Shown piece by piece: positions 57,501-64,000 of a stretch of DNA of 64,000 nt (position 1 is its first letter; every line of letters starts with the position of its first letter). The position numbers and the translations under genes are program-made. The stretch comes from Otatea glauca (lineage: Eukaryota > Streptophyta > Magnoliopsida > Poales > Poaceae): contig CM070722.1 in NCBI GenBank assembly GCA_036346275.1, positions 29,160,859 through 29,224,858 of the forward strand. The letters run 5' to 3'. The notes beneath the pieces are model-generated. The model saw only the letters and a list, made by a program, of their open reading frames with translations. It did no database searches and was not told where the DNA came from.

Positions 57501-58065
57501 TGAGAAAAGAGAAGAGAACTGGCTTTTATACAAGAGTCAAGCACGGGAAATAAAGTAGATTAGTTATGTATAAGAAAGAATAGATAGTTATTGCGCGCAT
57601 AGCATCTAGAGATAATCTTTAGAGATTGTTATTGTACAAACTCATTTTATTTTTTACTCTGGATGATATGAATGAAAGATTGAGTAAGTAGTGAGTTTTA
57701 TTATTATACTTGCTCTCTAACGGGTAAAGCTACGCACGGCGGTACGTAGCACCCGAATCGAACTTCGGAGCGCTACAAGCGTCCATTGGTGATGACTGGT
57801 AACAGCTAGTAGAGAGCGAAACGGCAGTACCTTTGGTGATCTGGGCCAGGTCGCGGACGTCGCCGGAGACGTAGGCAGCGCGGCCATCCCGGAGCGCAGC
57901 GTCGAGAATGGCCTCCTCCTCGCCATTGCCGAGCATGACGGCCGGGGCAAGGTCGAGCACGCGCACGCGCCACTCGCCGGAACGGAGCAGCATCGCCACC
58001 AGGTGCCTCGCCATGAACCCCCGCCCGCCGGTCACTGCGCACCACCTCGCCGCCGGCGTCGTCAT
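18440..58065 (-). CDS. 3-beta-hydroxysteroid dehydrogenase/C4-decarboxylase-like SDR, 8 exons
   Basis: The spliced reading frame gives 365 residues: join of 58065-57831, 44635-44546, 44273-44140, 44047-43883, 23144-23022, 22949-22870, 18815-18608 and 18502-18440, all minus strand with GT/AG introns and consistent phases. Features of extended SDRs are visible: the dinucleotide motif TGGRGFMARHLV (residues 12-23), GDVRD (68-72), VVFHTAAPNP (85-94), the catalytic pair in YTQTK (Y158, K162), GPG, a GDGKNNDDYVYVENV substrate-loop segment (212-226) and a hydrophobic stretch near 285-301. The closest family I know is sterol-4-alpha-carboxylate 3-dehydrogenase (decarboxylating), which oxidises and decarboxylates C4-carboxysterols in the ER using NAD+. 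Some plant members carry a C-terminal reticulon domain; this one ends without it. Substrate is inferred from family only. Introns 1, 4 and 6 are transposon-filled. No stop or frameshift is seen. Confidence 0.9.
18608..18815 (-). CDS. SDR gene exon 7 (residues 276-345)
   Basis: 208 bp; acceptor CTTGCAG, donor GTTAAC. Encodes IKIPRSVIVPMVHVIYWVYK and the RTFSCKKANDHLAYKPIVSL segment typical of the C-terminal domain (RTF..KAKDxLGYxPxVxL in relatives). Confidence 0.9.
19227..20574 (+). mobile_element. CACTA-III, non-autonomous En/Spm element (1,348 bp)
   Basis: Ends are CACTACTACAGAAA and the inverted TTTTCTGTAGTAGTG, with a perfect 3-bp duplication GTA (19224-19226 and 20575-20577). Left (about 19255-19590) and right (20275-20570) arrays consist of repeated ATCACAGACGGTTTT and its inverse ACCGTCTGTGAT, the expected transposase-binding type of subterminal repeat. 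The core holds a CT-rich run and no credible ORF. Lies in intron 6 of the SDR gene. Its termini match those of CACTA-II, so it may be a derivative of that family. Confidence 0.95.
19684..19770 (+). repeat. TTCTC-type pyrimidine microsatellite
   Basis: Near-perfect repeats of TTCTC with a few interruptions inside CACTA-III, just after its left array. A second CT-rich run follows at 19840-19875. Confidence 0.8.
20732..22703. other. intron 6 of the SDR gene, nothing recognised
   Basis: AT-rich sequence with only short random ORFs. I see no terminal repeats, tandem arrays or coding similarity. Confidence 0.5.
22704..22825. repeat. MITE-like repeat, copy 2
   Basis: Shares TTGATAAAATGCCC, GATGTCTCACTGACAT, CATTTTATCAATTACG and CCAAGTAAAATG with copy 1 at 17767-17891. 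The two halves around GTGGGTCCTAGGGTCAC are partly inverted copies, giving a foldback structure. Confidence 0.65.
22870..22949 (-). CDS. SDR gene exon 6 (residues 250-276, part)
   Basis: 80 bp; acceptor TTTTAG, encodes AYFITNMEPVNAWDFASIF and ends AAAAG before donor GTGATG. The ITNMEP motif is typical of sterol C4 SDRs. Confidence 0.9.
23022..23144 (-). CDS. SDR gene exon 5 (residues 209-249)
   Basis: 123 bp, phase 0; acceptor CTACAG, donor GTATGA. Encodes VIVGDGKNNDDYVYVENV and the following HICAEKAL helix, which continues exon 4 across the huge intron 4 without a missing residue block. Confidence 0.9.
24157..24447 (+). repeat. hairpin block 1, upstream of TNP2 of CACTA-I
   Basis: A short hairpin with 25-bp arms (24157-24181 and 24193-24217, three mismatches) is followed by a long one (24240-24447) whose arms are about 90 nt, starting TTCGAGGATATGTGG and ending CCACATATCCTCGAA. 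The block ends some 370 bp before the TNP2 start and recurs at 39528-39817. Confidence 0.85.
26192..29390 (+). mobile_element. solo LTR 1 (3,199 bp) inside TNP2
   Basis: Begins TATAACATCCC (a G-to-A change in the usual TG start) and ends GGTCCCGACA, with perfect AAAAC duplications at 26187-26191 and 29391-29395. Removing it and one duplication restores the TNP2 reading frame. Contains a GC-rich zone (26480-27450), an exon-like 81-bp block and a 3' zone shared with solo LTR 2. No internal domain remains. Confidence 0.93.
27770..27850 (+). other. 81-bp exon-like block in solo LTR 1
   Basis: Preceded by TTTTGTATAG and followed by GCAAGT, a GC-type donor. In the frame DVELPDEFVIEDPVPEQGQE it is open and strongly acidic. 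The same position in solo LTR 2 has an 81-bp block with the same borders. Confidence 0.5.
31227..31959. other. spacer after TNP2 of CACTA-I
   Basis: AT-rich sequence that would be the TNP2 3' UTR and intergenic spacer of the element. No coding or repeat structure recognised. Confidence 0.5.
32497..35024 (-). mobile_element. solo LTR 3, minus strand, nested in solo LTR 2
   Basis: On the minus strand it starts TGTAACATCCC at 35024 and ends GGGTCCTTACA at 32497 (2,528 bp). Flanks CCTAC and CTTGC share only three of five bases, so the target duplication is decayed or the boundary slightly off. Content parallels solo LTRs 1 and 2 in reverse (for example the GGCGCAAGAGGGGGGCC run, here on the minus strand near 33350). 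Confidence 0.8.
35289..35296 (+). promoter_or_regulatory. TATA box of solo LTR 2
   Basis: TATAAAAG at the 3' edge of the GC-rich zone, the expected core-promoter site of this LTR family. Confidence 0.5.
36153..36233 (+). other. 81-bp exon-like block in solo LTR 2
   Basis: Bounded by CACGTAG on the left and AAG|GCAAGT on the right, as in solo LTR 1. The reading DVELCNASEEDPSTQMQVPD shows the same acidic character; a stop lies near its end. Related but shorter block (76 bp) at 8790-8865 in the long LTR. Confidence 0.5.
37823..38180 (+). repeat. internal motif array of CACTA-I
   Basis: About seven decayed units of the form AATCGGTTCTTTCAAGAACC plus GACAGAGATA, each containing a small inverted repeat. 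One more partial unit lies just left of solo LTR 2 (about 31970-31997). The core is close to the terminal motif of this element (AACCGACTGTGAT, 43430-43500). Confidence 0.75.
38195..38335 (+). other. pyrimidine-rich leader after the internal array
   Basis: CT-rich sequence with CTCACTCGCGCC repeats, possibly the 5' leader of the second gene of CACTA-I. CACTA-II has a counterpart at 50375-50870. Followed to 39520 by AT-rich sequence without visible genes. Confidence 0.45.
39528..39817 (+). repeat. hairpin block 2, upstream of the second gene of CACTA-I
   Basis: Homologous to 24157-24447 over its full length and beyond (to about 39915). Short hairpin 39528-39588 and long hairpin 39610-39817; arms pair from TTCGAGGATATGTGG to the inverse at the right end. 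Lies about 200 bp upstream of the second gene remnant. Confidence 0.85.
40000..43022 (+). pseudogene. second gene of CACTA-I: TNPA-like with Ulp1/C48-like end, broken
   Basis: Reading by segments gives a Transposase_24-like part (about 40170-40660, with FTRMKSTPEAEELRKKNIA and the phrase TGYEGKKAEWA), an E/R-rich coiled-coil stretch (about 40915-41035), an intron-like gap ending CTTGCAG at 41206, a conserved block up to LEFPPNEDITTLRQA and FIKYP (41207-41460), and a C-terminal part resembling Ulp1 (SUMO protease) C48 domains: NHWVILMLAPCENKVYTFNS (about 42380-42440, catalytic His) and DDLCVFYVMHHML (about 42737-42775, catalytic Cys). The usual Asp of the VxxxDS motif is Asn here. Several stops and frameshifts exist. 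Such proteins bind element ends or process partners; this copy is probably dead. Confidence 0.7.
43200..43541 (+). repeat. right terminal array of CACTA-I
   Basis: Repeats of ACATCACAATCGGTTC and its inverse GAACCGATTGTGATGTG, then AACCGACTGTGAT variants, ending with the TIR ..ATTCCTGTAGTAGTG. The end lies 342 bp from exon 4 of the SDR gene. Confidence 0.9.
43542..43882. other. intron 4 remainder beside exon 4
   Basis: Host intron sequence. A phrase TTTAAGGATTATTG occurs twice (about 43757 and 43839) with a GC-rich run between; otherwise nothing recognised. Confidence 0.5.
43883..44047 (-). CDS. SDR gene exon 4 with the YxxxK active site (154-208)
   Basis: 165 bp, phase 0 at both ends; contains AYTQTKAGAEKLV with catalytic Y158 and K162, then CIRPSTILGPGG. 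The donor GTAAGT is consensus. The next exon lies 20.7 kb away. Confidence 0.9.
44140..44273 (-). CDS. SDR gene exon 3 (residues 109-153)
   Basis: 134 bp; encodes GTKNIINACTACKVKRLIYT and the SSN strand followed by the DESAPYPNK segment. Acceptor TGCTCAG, donor GTTTTT. Confidence 0.9.
44546..44635 (-). CDS. SDR gene exon 2 (residues 79-108)
   Basis: 90 bp after a TTTTGCACAG acceptor; encodes AFEGVDVVFHTAAPNP onward to SINVQ. Donor GTTCGT. Distance from exon 1 is 13.2 kb. Confidence 0.9.
44636..45266. other. intron 1 part next to exon 2
   Basis: Ordinary AT-rich intron sequence; no gene, terminal repeat or tandem array seen. Confidence 0.5.
45267..46256 (+). mobile_element. solo LTR 4 (990 bp) in intron 1
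   Basis: Starts TATAATGCCCCAAG and ends GCCCGATGTTACA, with perfect TAACC duplications at 45262-45266 and 46257-46261. The start has TA instead of TG. Contains no internal domain. Family differs from the TGTAACATCCC LTRs. Confidence 0.85.
46378..47060 (+). repeat. left long terminal repeat region of CACTA-II
   Basis: Subterminal array (46400-46580), then a segment with GTGTTTTTAGGGTTTC and about three units containing TTGTTCTTTGTGATCTAA and ATTGGTTCTAATTGCA. Its inverse complement makes up 54669-55706. Confidence 0.85.
47179..49642 (+). pseudogene. TNP2: TNP2 transposase of CACTA-II, broken
   Basis: Continuous but interrupted by stops and frameshifts. Conserved parts include a damaged N-terminal transposase-associated domain (47180-47340), DDINCAFDEDRFHDYN, the EVERIHACPNDCILYCKEYA motif (about 47811-47870), WYLPVIPHLKHLFANPKEA (47976-48032), GLSIDRMNPFGNMSS with a catalytic aspartate (48172-48213), the GQKKPRNDIDVYLAPLVEDL run (about 48309-48369), TIND and STKGAKTCTHC, then C-terminal DUF4218-type sequence (about 49066-49510) ending TCVDHCEGLIF and TGA at 49640-49642. 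The order matches TNP2 of CACTA-I, which gives the reading across its own LTR. Not functional. Confidence 0.88.
49643..50274. other. spacer after TNP2 of CACTA-II
   Basis: AT-rich, without recognisable features; the counterpart of 31227-31959 in CACTA-I. Confidence 0.5.
50275..50365 (+). repeat. internal motif array of CACTA-II
   Basis: Two or three units of ATCACAGATGGTTCAAGG with inverse AGAACCGTCTATGATGAG. These are decayed versions of the ATCACTGACGG / CCGTCAGTGATG motif at the element ends. Confidence 0.8.
50375..50870 (+). repeat. C-rich leader with 45-bp type tandem repeats
   Basis: Repeats of phrases such as GGCGGCTACCTCATCTCCCC, ACACCAAACCCTAGG and CACGCCTCTCCCTCG. Long proline-rich ORFs exist in several frames but share no protein motif and follow the repeat, so I do not call a gene. 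Probably the 5' leader of the second gene of CACTA-II. Confidence 0.7.
50871..53021. other. AT-rich interval before the TNPA-like gene
   Basis: May be a long intron of the CACTA-II second gene. A 75-bp run at about 51941-52016 begins GGCCTGTTTGGATGG and ends ATCTAAACAACCCC, resembling a short MITE. The phrase CTTCTAGCTTTACATTGGTT occurs twice (near 52426 and 52522). No gene seen. Confidence 0.45.
53022..54673 (+). pseudogene. TNPA/Transposase_24-like gene of CACTA-II, broken
   Basis: Segments in order: a start-like ATG at 53022 after AT-rich sequence, a part with TDEVCDSLVTEIFASFE, a typical Ptta/En-Spm motif region (FVHQSEAHKTV, then HPDRLDTTGYGGNIAQW and PLASILDPRTQNW, about 53495-53680), a charged coiled-coil stretch with KHEERLVAIIEERVEERLRA (about 54030-54090), and a C-terminal block with AAWGSVYPSSRGLITHIHTV and the phrase EIPPNEEIVTLRDAIGTFI (54400-54590). 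The last block is homologous to 41207-41460 of CACTA-I. In-frame stops at several places show decay. Such proteins bind subterminal repeats in the nucleus. Confidence 0.75.
54669..55706 (-). repeat. right long terminal repeat region with 110-bp tandem units
   Basis: Four tandem units of about 110-118 bp, starting near 54669, 54788, 54901 and 55011, each with ATATAATGCAATTA and GATCTACAAGCTAGATC, then a CCCTAAAAAACAC run, the MITE, and the terminal array. It is the inverted counterpart of 46378-47060, which has about three units. Confidence 0.85.
55168..55398. mobile_element. Tourist-type MITE (PIF/Harbinger), 231 bp
   Basis: Terminal inverted repeats GGGCCTGTTTGTTTT and AAACAAACAGGCCC, with TAA duplications at 55165-55167 and 55399-55401. 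Inserted into the right end of CACTA-II; the left end of that element has the uninterrupted counterpart near 46647. Confidence 0.93.
55840..57260. repeat. AT-rich repeat with decayed ~175-bp units
   Basis: Phrases AAAAATTCAAACATTGCTAC, AAAATTCAGAAAGTGCTACT and AAAATTCTGAAGGTGCTAC recur near 56137, 56308 and 56469, each followed by GATAAAA and ACCGGC-like runs. Related, weaker units follow to about 57000. The region is framed by CCGAAATCTCGATCGG (about 55974) and GATTTCGGCGG / ATCTCGCCGAGA (about 57147-57181). Superfamily unknown. Confidence 0.55.
57831..58065 (-). CDS. SDR gene exon 1 (residues 1-78)
   Basis: 235 bp, very GC-rich. The ATG at 58065 opens directly into the Rossmann fold strand and glycine motif, so this start is credible. 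Ends ..ITK plus one base before donor GTACTG at 57830. Confidence 0.9.
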
Positions 58066-58190
58066 TTAGCGTGCAGGCTCGATCAGTCGACCCTGGTGCA
58101 TGGTTATATTATAGGCTTACAGCTAGCTATATAGCTAGTTATCGATATGCTGGGGATTTATACGTTCGGAGAGCCCACCCATGAGCTGTT

Positions 58191-58198
58191 CTTATATA
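58191..58198 (-). promoter_or_regulatory. TATA-box candidate of the SDR gene
   Basis: TATATAAG on the minus strand, 126 bp upstream of the ATG at 58065, a normal spacing for a plant promoter with a short 5' UTR. Confidence 0.55.
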
Positions 58199-58589
58199 TG
58201 CATCGGGCTATCTGTGACCTGAAGTCAACTTAGTTACGAGCTGCAACTGTCAACCTACCACGATTTTTATTGAGATATGCGCAGGCGTGTCACACGCAAA
58301 AAATAAACAAAAAAACAAAACAAAACAAAACATGGCAATTCGTACCCATCAGTCGAATGCTTTGTCTTGTGGGTAGACCATCCAATCAAGATCCAATGTC
58401 CCAAATCCCCGCCAAACTGCTTAGAAGTCTATGCACAGTCCATCGTCCAACCCAATCTCTCAGCTGCTTCCCACTATCACATCTACTAGCCACGGACACG
58501 CGCTACGCTGCGTCGTGCGAAATCTCGTCTTCGTTTTTTCTGTGTAATCCTGTTTCTCTTTTTTTTTTAAAAAAAATCGCTAGGGCTCG

Positions 58590-58925
58590 TCGGCGAATCC
58601 ACAGACTGCTATAAACCGTCGGCGAATCTGTGAACTGCTATAAATCGTCGATGAATATGCGGTTCTTTGTTTTTGGGAGAAAATAAATGTTTTTTTTGCG
58701 TAATTCCGAGTTCCCTGTTTTTAAAAAAAGGATCTAAACGTAATTTCGGTTTTGTCAGGTCTATTTTGTGCTAAAAACCGCTGGAGGACTAAAACGTGAA
58801 CCGCAGAGGGACCTGAACGTAATTTCTTATTTTTTCAGGTCCTTTCTGTTAAAAACCGGCGGAAGGATCTAAACGCGATTTTGATTTTTCTGAAGGGCCT
58901 TTCCGCTAATTTGCTGACGTGGCGG
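58590..58925. repeat. two small tandem repeat families
   Basis: At 58590-58655 a 36-bp unit (CGTCGGCGAATC..ACTGCTATAAA) is repeated about twice. At 58720-58920 a phrase with TTTTCAGGTC, GCTAAAAACCG and a following GG(A)CTAAACG run recurs about three times with a period near 70 bp. Confidence 0.65.
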
Positions 58926-60214
58926 CTGCCTCCGCGCAGGAATCCTCTGCGCTATAAGATATACTAGTATGGATCGCGCGCTTCGCTGCGCCGGAATTGA
59001 TAGCAAACAATTTTCAATTGGCACGCTATAACGTCATGGCGATCAATCCAAGATTCGCAAAGGAACATAATGTTGCTATAAGCATATTATGCAGGGAGTT
59101 GTTGCAGCCCCATAAAAAAGTACCATGCAGGAAATAAACTGGTTCTGGATGCAGTGTATGTTTTGTAAATTACAGAGAAACAATTGTTTAAGATTAATTC
59201 GAGTTTATCTAGTATCCTAATAACATGTCTGGCAGGCTGTGCAGGCAAGGAATTTATAATATCCATAGACAGATAGTGTGCATGGAAGGAATCTAAAATA
59301 TTCATATACAAACTGATTATAGCTATTCTCTACGCATAAAAAGTCACATGGATAGAACATGATTGGGCAGATAGTGTAGTTTAACCTCTTTGGGTAGGCA
59401 AAGGATATGGTCCTTTGAGACATGTTTATAGGCAGGAAAAGAATATATATGTTAGCGTTGATATGGCAAGGCAAGTTTAAAAATGGAAGTGGGAAAATAA
59501 ACTGAGCGTCTTAAACTAATCTGATTTGTCTTGATATTAAAAGTTATACACGATCTATCAACCTGATACGAAAGGGCTATGACGTTGGAGCATTGTGATA
59601 TAAACGAAATGAAAACCAAAGAAATGGAATAATATACTTACAAATAAAAACAGCTATATAGTCTAATCATTTCAGTAAACCAAGCTTCATGTAGGATCAC
59701 ATCAGAAGTTGCTCTAACAAAATATTATACTGAATTTTCCAACTCAATTGGCTCTGAAAAAAGGCATGTATAATGGTGTGAATGCATTCTATTTTTTAAG
59801 ACAGAACAACTATACTTAAATATGCTACACGTATGCCTTGCATAAACTGAGTTGTACCCAAATAAGGTAATATATGCAATTTAAAAATTGAGGCCTCATA
59901 TTTGGAGCAAGTGAACATTGAAGTTGTTGGCATCCAACATTGTATGTTGTAACTATTGGACACAGTGGTGGACATAGCATAAATGTTGAGCAGATATCAA
60001 ACTGTAGATAGAAATCCAACCAAGAGAAAAGCTCGGATACTTTTCTAAGACCACACGTAAAATTAAGAAGTACATCAAAGTGAGCATTTCAGTTAATTTA
60101 ATAAAAAAGGAGTTCAAAAATAGGTTTCTAATGGCATACATATATAAGATGTCCAGTAGCCTTTTTGTGTACACATACAAAAAGAGATCAAGCATAGCAT
60201 ACCTCGCTAATCAA
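58926..60214. other. spacer between repeats and the second gene
   Basis: Begins with TACTAGTATGGATCGCGCGC, a phrase I associate with grass repeats, then AT-rich sequence. No gene recognised; the last part may be 3' UTR of the putative second gene. Confidence 0.4.
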
Positions 60215-63200
60215 TTAGACTGTATCACCGAAGATTGGATGGTCCAGTGTCCCAGGGATGCCTCTAATAAGCATTCTTAAGCCTGAGAAGTATTCCAACT
60301 TGCCATGCACAGGAAAAGAGAACATATCTTATGCTTGGAAGCCTATAGAAATATAACTTGTAGAAGAACAGTGAAAATTTGCATGAAGTATTTGGCAATT
60401 CTTACAGGCACATACATAAAAGCATTCTCAAATGCGTAAATTTCTAATCAACAATAACATGAATGAGATATGAGAAGGTATATAATGGCAATCCACGTTG
60501 AAAATAGCCAACATAGAATCAATAATGTGAATTGATCTATTATGGTAAAGAAGGATAGAGGAAGATCTCATATATAGATTAGCATCTAAAATGGCCGCTA
60601 CAAGGATGAATTATGCTCATCAATTTAATCTCACATTGAGTATGACATTATCATCTTCAAAAAACAGCAAGTGTAGTTTTTATTAATCAGACATCATTGG
60701 TGAGTTGGCTCTACATTCACAAGCCACAACAAAAACGAAAACATGGTGATGAAAATTCGAGTTTATCTCACGTCGCACAATCAGAATTGAACATGTTAGA
60801 TATGAGCATATCTCAGAACATGAGATATGTTGGATCTATGTCTTTAATCTTTGATCAAAGTTTAGAGTCAATTTGACAACTCCGATTTCTATTGTTGTTC
60901 CAGTCCATATCTTGTTAAAAGATTTCACACAAAGCATTTGTTCAGTCTAAACTCATGGGACATGCACATTCAAGTGCGTTTTTCCTAACTATTAGTTGTG
61001 CGCGATGTATCTTTACCATAACAATATTTTCCTTTTTCATCAAAAAACCTTCATTTAAGTCATGTAACGATAGTTGCACCATGACATAATAGTTTACTCT
61101 GTTTATGTAGCAAAATTCATTTGACACAAAAGCTCGTACTATGAGGGGTAGAGGTGGCCTAAAGTGAGAAATAAGGCCAGTTATAATGGTATTACCATTC
61201 TTTCAAACTAAATTTTGCCGATAATAACAATTTTTCAGATCTGCTATATGTGATTAGAACCCAACAAGTAGCCACTAAAGGTAGCTACCATTGTCGTGTA
61301 GCTCACATTAGTTTCTTGTAGAATAGCCCAAACTAACATAATTAAGAGCTTTACCCTCAAGAAATGAACATGGAACGCAGGACGCCTATCAGGATCCTTT
61401 GCTTCTGTCAAGACCTTCTGATGGACTAAGACATCTGCTGCTTTCTCGACATTGATATCCAACCGATAGCTACAGAATGGGAGGACAAAAGAAGAATCAA
61501 TCTTAGCTTTATGATTGTACAAAGAAGACAATGGAATAATTAATTAATTGGCCTAGAAATACTAAATCCAAAAAAAAAACAGTGACTACAGCTACCAGCT
61601 TCCTTTTCAGATATGATATATCGTAAAAGGAAACAATTCCCACAGAAGAGCAATTACAAAGGCTAGCTATGCGACTGGAACGACAACAATTCAACCAATT
61701 CCTATTTTTATTATACCCAAACATAAAACCACCTCACAAACACAATCAAAAGAGGTAAGCAGACATGCCAAAGACAATGATTCAGAACTAAAACCAGAAA
61801 ATTTCCTTTCTGGGAGCGAGTGATCCCACCCCAATAGTGAAAGAGACACAACTGTTCATTTAATTTACTTCCAAGCTTAGCTTAACCCCAGAACACGCCA
61901 GTTCAAAATCTAGCAAGTCACAGCTCCACTAAATGGACCAAGCACTATTCCTTAACCACATTATTTAGTAGAGTAACCGCATATCCATCCAATCCTGAAG
62001 CAAAAATACTAAGTCAGCCCCAACGACATACCCTAGCCAAACAAAAACCGTGGAAGCTACTCAAATGTCACTTCATCTACAAATTAACAACAAACCTCAA
62101 GAATAATCAAGAAGGTGGCACTGGTGCACACATTTCACTCATAAAGCAACTATTTTCGTTATCCAAACACTATATTAATCAATTTGCTAGCTTAGAATTT
62201 CACATACCATTTAAGAATCATAGAATTGGCTCAGACGTGTATAAAAGGGAAAGTGGACCCGGAGCCTTATCTGAGTGGAGATGATGAGCCCAGCTCCCGA
62301 GCAATGTACAGAGGTACCAATGACAAGAATCATGGAGTAACAAAGATAATGTAATTGCTTGATCAAGCCTAGCATCATGATGAAAATACAAATAATATGG
62401 CCTAATCAATGCCATGACCAGTTAGAAGCACCTAGGGAAGAACGGTTCTAAACTTATGAATAATCTACCTAATTGCACAAAATGAATAAATAGAGTCTTG
62501 GTTGAAAGTGATAACGTGCGCGAACGAAAAAAATTTCCAATATGTTTGCCCGCTTAGAATTGCACGGGAACCAATTTACCTTCCTTGTCACTTGATTGGA
62601 GTGGATACCCCTGATGGAGCTCTGCACGTTTACCAGCTGTTAAATGTTCATCTGAAGATCGATCACATAAGTTGATAGATCAGTTGCCATACATACGAAA
62701 TAATACATGTGGTTTTTTCCAAACAAAGGAATGAAATAGTAGGAAAGGATTCGATCTGTTATAGTTATGACAGTCGATGGAAAATCATATGGCATGATAA
62801 CTTGCTCGAGGCAACAAACCATAATGAACCAGAAGTTGAGTACAACTTGTTGATGCATAAAGTGGAAATTAACCAAAGGGAGGACACATGTAGATCAGGA
62901 CGGGCAAATATGGTTTTACTAAGAATATCCGCGAGCCAGTTCTTTGCCTTTATTGACAATCCTGCCATTGGAAGACAAACATCCATGTATGGTTAATTAC
63001 CAACTATCGTCACACACACATAGAAATCATAACATGCATGTATGTGGAAAGTTGAATATCACACCGAGACTTAACCCCTGATAGTGACCTGAAGAAGGCA
63101 GCCTACAGAAAGCAATGAACATATGCATGTTTTTGCGAATGAAAAAAAACAGCAGTATTGAGGAGTGTTCTAATTCGTCACAAGAAAAATATTGTACGTA

Positions 63201-63640
63201 CCTCCCTTTTTCTCAAGAAAGAGCCTGGCAAGAGGAGGTGCTCGTGGTCGACAACGGCGTTGTTTCTTTACGGGACGCCTCGGCCAGAAGCTAGCAAGGA
63301 TTAATCGAATTGGCTGTTACTACCAGTTAGAACAAGAAATCAAGTGTGGAGCACAACGACTAAAATGGATAGAAATAAAGCCAAATTAGACTAAGATCCA
63401 GCCTATCCGCACCAAATCATAGCAATGCACAGACAAATCTGAGATCACAGGGGAGCGGGGGGAGGGTGATGGGATGGGTGCACTCACGAAGCAGTCACCA
63501 TCGATGATGTAGACATACCTCTTCTTAGAGACCATGTCCAAAGTAGCTTTCGGTGAGCCGCTGGGCTTTGACCCATTCCATCTCGCCGTCGGCGCCGGGG
63601 ACCCGGGGGTGCTGGAGTAGCGGAGTACTGCAGCAGCCAT
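60215..63640 (-). CDS. putative multi-exon gene of unknown function, partial model
   Basis: Three stretches look like exons of one minus-strand gene. First, 63640-63488: ATG, 51 codons starting MAAAVLRYSSTPGSPAPTAR and ending RYVYIIDGDCF before donor GTGAGT; the N-terminus is Ala/Ser/Pro-rich, possibly a transit peptide. Second, 61469-61355: after a strong pyrimidine tract and CTGTAG acceptor, 38 codons with DINVEKAADVLVHQKVLTEA and KDPDRRPAFHVHFLR, donor GTAAAG. Third, about 60299-60215: LEYFSGLRMLIRGIPGTLDH..DTV and TAA. Exons between these are not resolved; a candidate at about 62637-62581 reads AGKRAELHQGYPLQSSDKE. I recognise no family. The upstream region (63641-64000) is GC-rich, like a grass 5' end. 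Confidence 0.4.
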
Positions 63641-64000
63641 TGTGGGAGAAGGAGCAGCGTGGCCACCAGATCTGCCTGTTGATGTGCCCAAAAATCGGTG
63701 AAGAAGAGGCGAGATCAGCCAACTCGATCCGATCCGGTTGGGATCGGTGCTCCTTCTTCACAAGAGGGAGCGGTGGCGGCGGCGCCTAGGTGAAGAGCAG
63801 CGGTGGCGGCAGTGCGGGCTCCGAGAGCATAGGGGAGGGGATATTGGGTTCTTGCAGGCCTGTAAAGGGTTTAGGCTGGGGTGGAAGGGAGGAGAAGGTT
63901 CTAGAGGGAACAGCCCTTAGCACCGGCGGCGCCTGAGCAGGGCCGATGGCGGCATTTCCCAGGTTGGCTCGCGGCGAGGCGGAGGGACTGGGGAGTGAAC
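63641..64000. other. GC-rich sequence upstream of the putative second gene
   Basis: CpG- and GGCGG-rich, typical of a grass promoter or 5' UTR, or part of a further exon. No TATA box or ORF with protein motifs stands out. Confidence 0.4.

Noticed and set aside
58270..58614. 114-codon plus-strand ORF
   Set aside because: Runs through A-rich and T-rich low-complexity sequence, lacks motifs and lies in the SDR promoter flank.
62765..62986. Minus-strand ORF with LADILSK, like copia RNase H
   Set aside because: A single short word; no neighbouring RNase H or RT motifs are found.
1..64000. tRNA, rRNA, CRISPR or bacterial operon features
   Set aside because: None seen; repeats are tandem, LTR or TIR types, and the genes have introns.

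Overview
The window is plant nuclear DNA, almost certainly from a grass with a repeat-rich genome. Signs of this are a GC-rich first exon beside AT-rich introns, a Tourist-type MITE, En/Spm (CACTA) transposons with TNP2 transposases, a Ty1-copia element with a Sirevirus-like layout, and a set of long solo LTRs. I cannot name the species.

One gene dominates. A minus-strand, eight-exon gene for a 365-residue 3-beta-hydroxysteroid dehydrogenase / sterol C4-decarboxylase type protein of the extended SDR superfamily runs from the ATG at 58065 to the stop at 18440. Its coding sequence is only 1,098 bp and every exon joins in frame at GT/AG sites, yet the locus covers about 39.6 kb. Introns 2, 3, 5 and 7 are small (272, 92, 72 and 105 bp). 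Introns 1, 4 and 6 (13.2, 20.7 and 4.05 kb) are filled with transposons.

Layout: (1) 1-17642, downstream of the gene: a partial copia-type LTR (1-1723), then a solo copia-type LTR (2214-17642) broken by a mini LTR element (2647-4089) and by a long solo LTR (4787-16780), which itself holds a decayed minus-strand copia element (9551-15883). (2) 17643-18439: 3' flank with one MITE-like repeat. (3) 18440-23144: exons 8-5, with a 1.35-kb non-autonomous CACTA element and a second MITE copy in intron 6. (4) 23145-43882, intron 4: CACTA-I with a broken TNP2 gene and a broken second gene whose C-terminus resembles Ulp1/C48 cysteine proteases, interrupted by two long solo LTRs, one of which contains a third LTR in inverse orientation. 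(5) 43883-44635: exons 4-2. (6) 44636-57830, intron 1: a 990-bp solo LTR, then CACTA-II (46378-55706) with TNP2, a TNPA/Transposase_24-like gene, long inverted ends and a Tourist MITE, then an AT-rich repeat. (7) 57831-58200: exon 1 and a TATA-box candidate. (8) 58.2-64 kb: repeats and fragments of a second minus-strand gene that I do not recognise.

The most unusual points are the intact SDR reading frame spread over 40 kb; the shared layout of both large CACTA elements, where an array of end-type motifs sits between the two genes in front of a pyrimidine-rich leader; paired long hairpins upstream of both genes of CACTA-I; and an exon-like block of exactly 81 bp at the same place in two separate solo LTRs. 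All element boundaries were read by eye.
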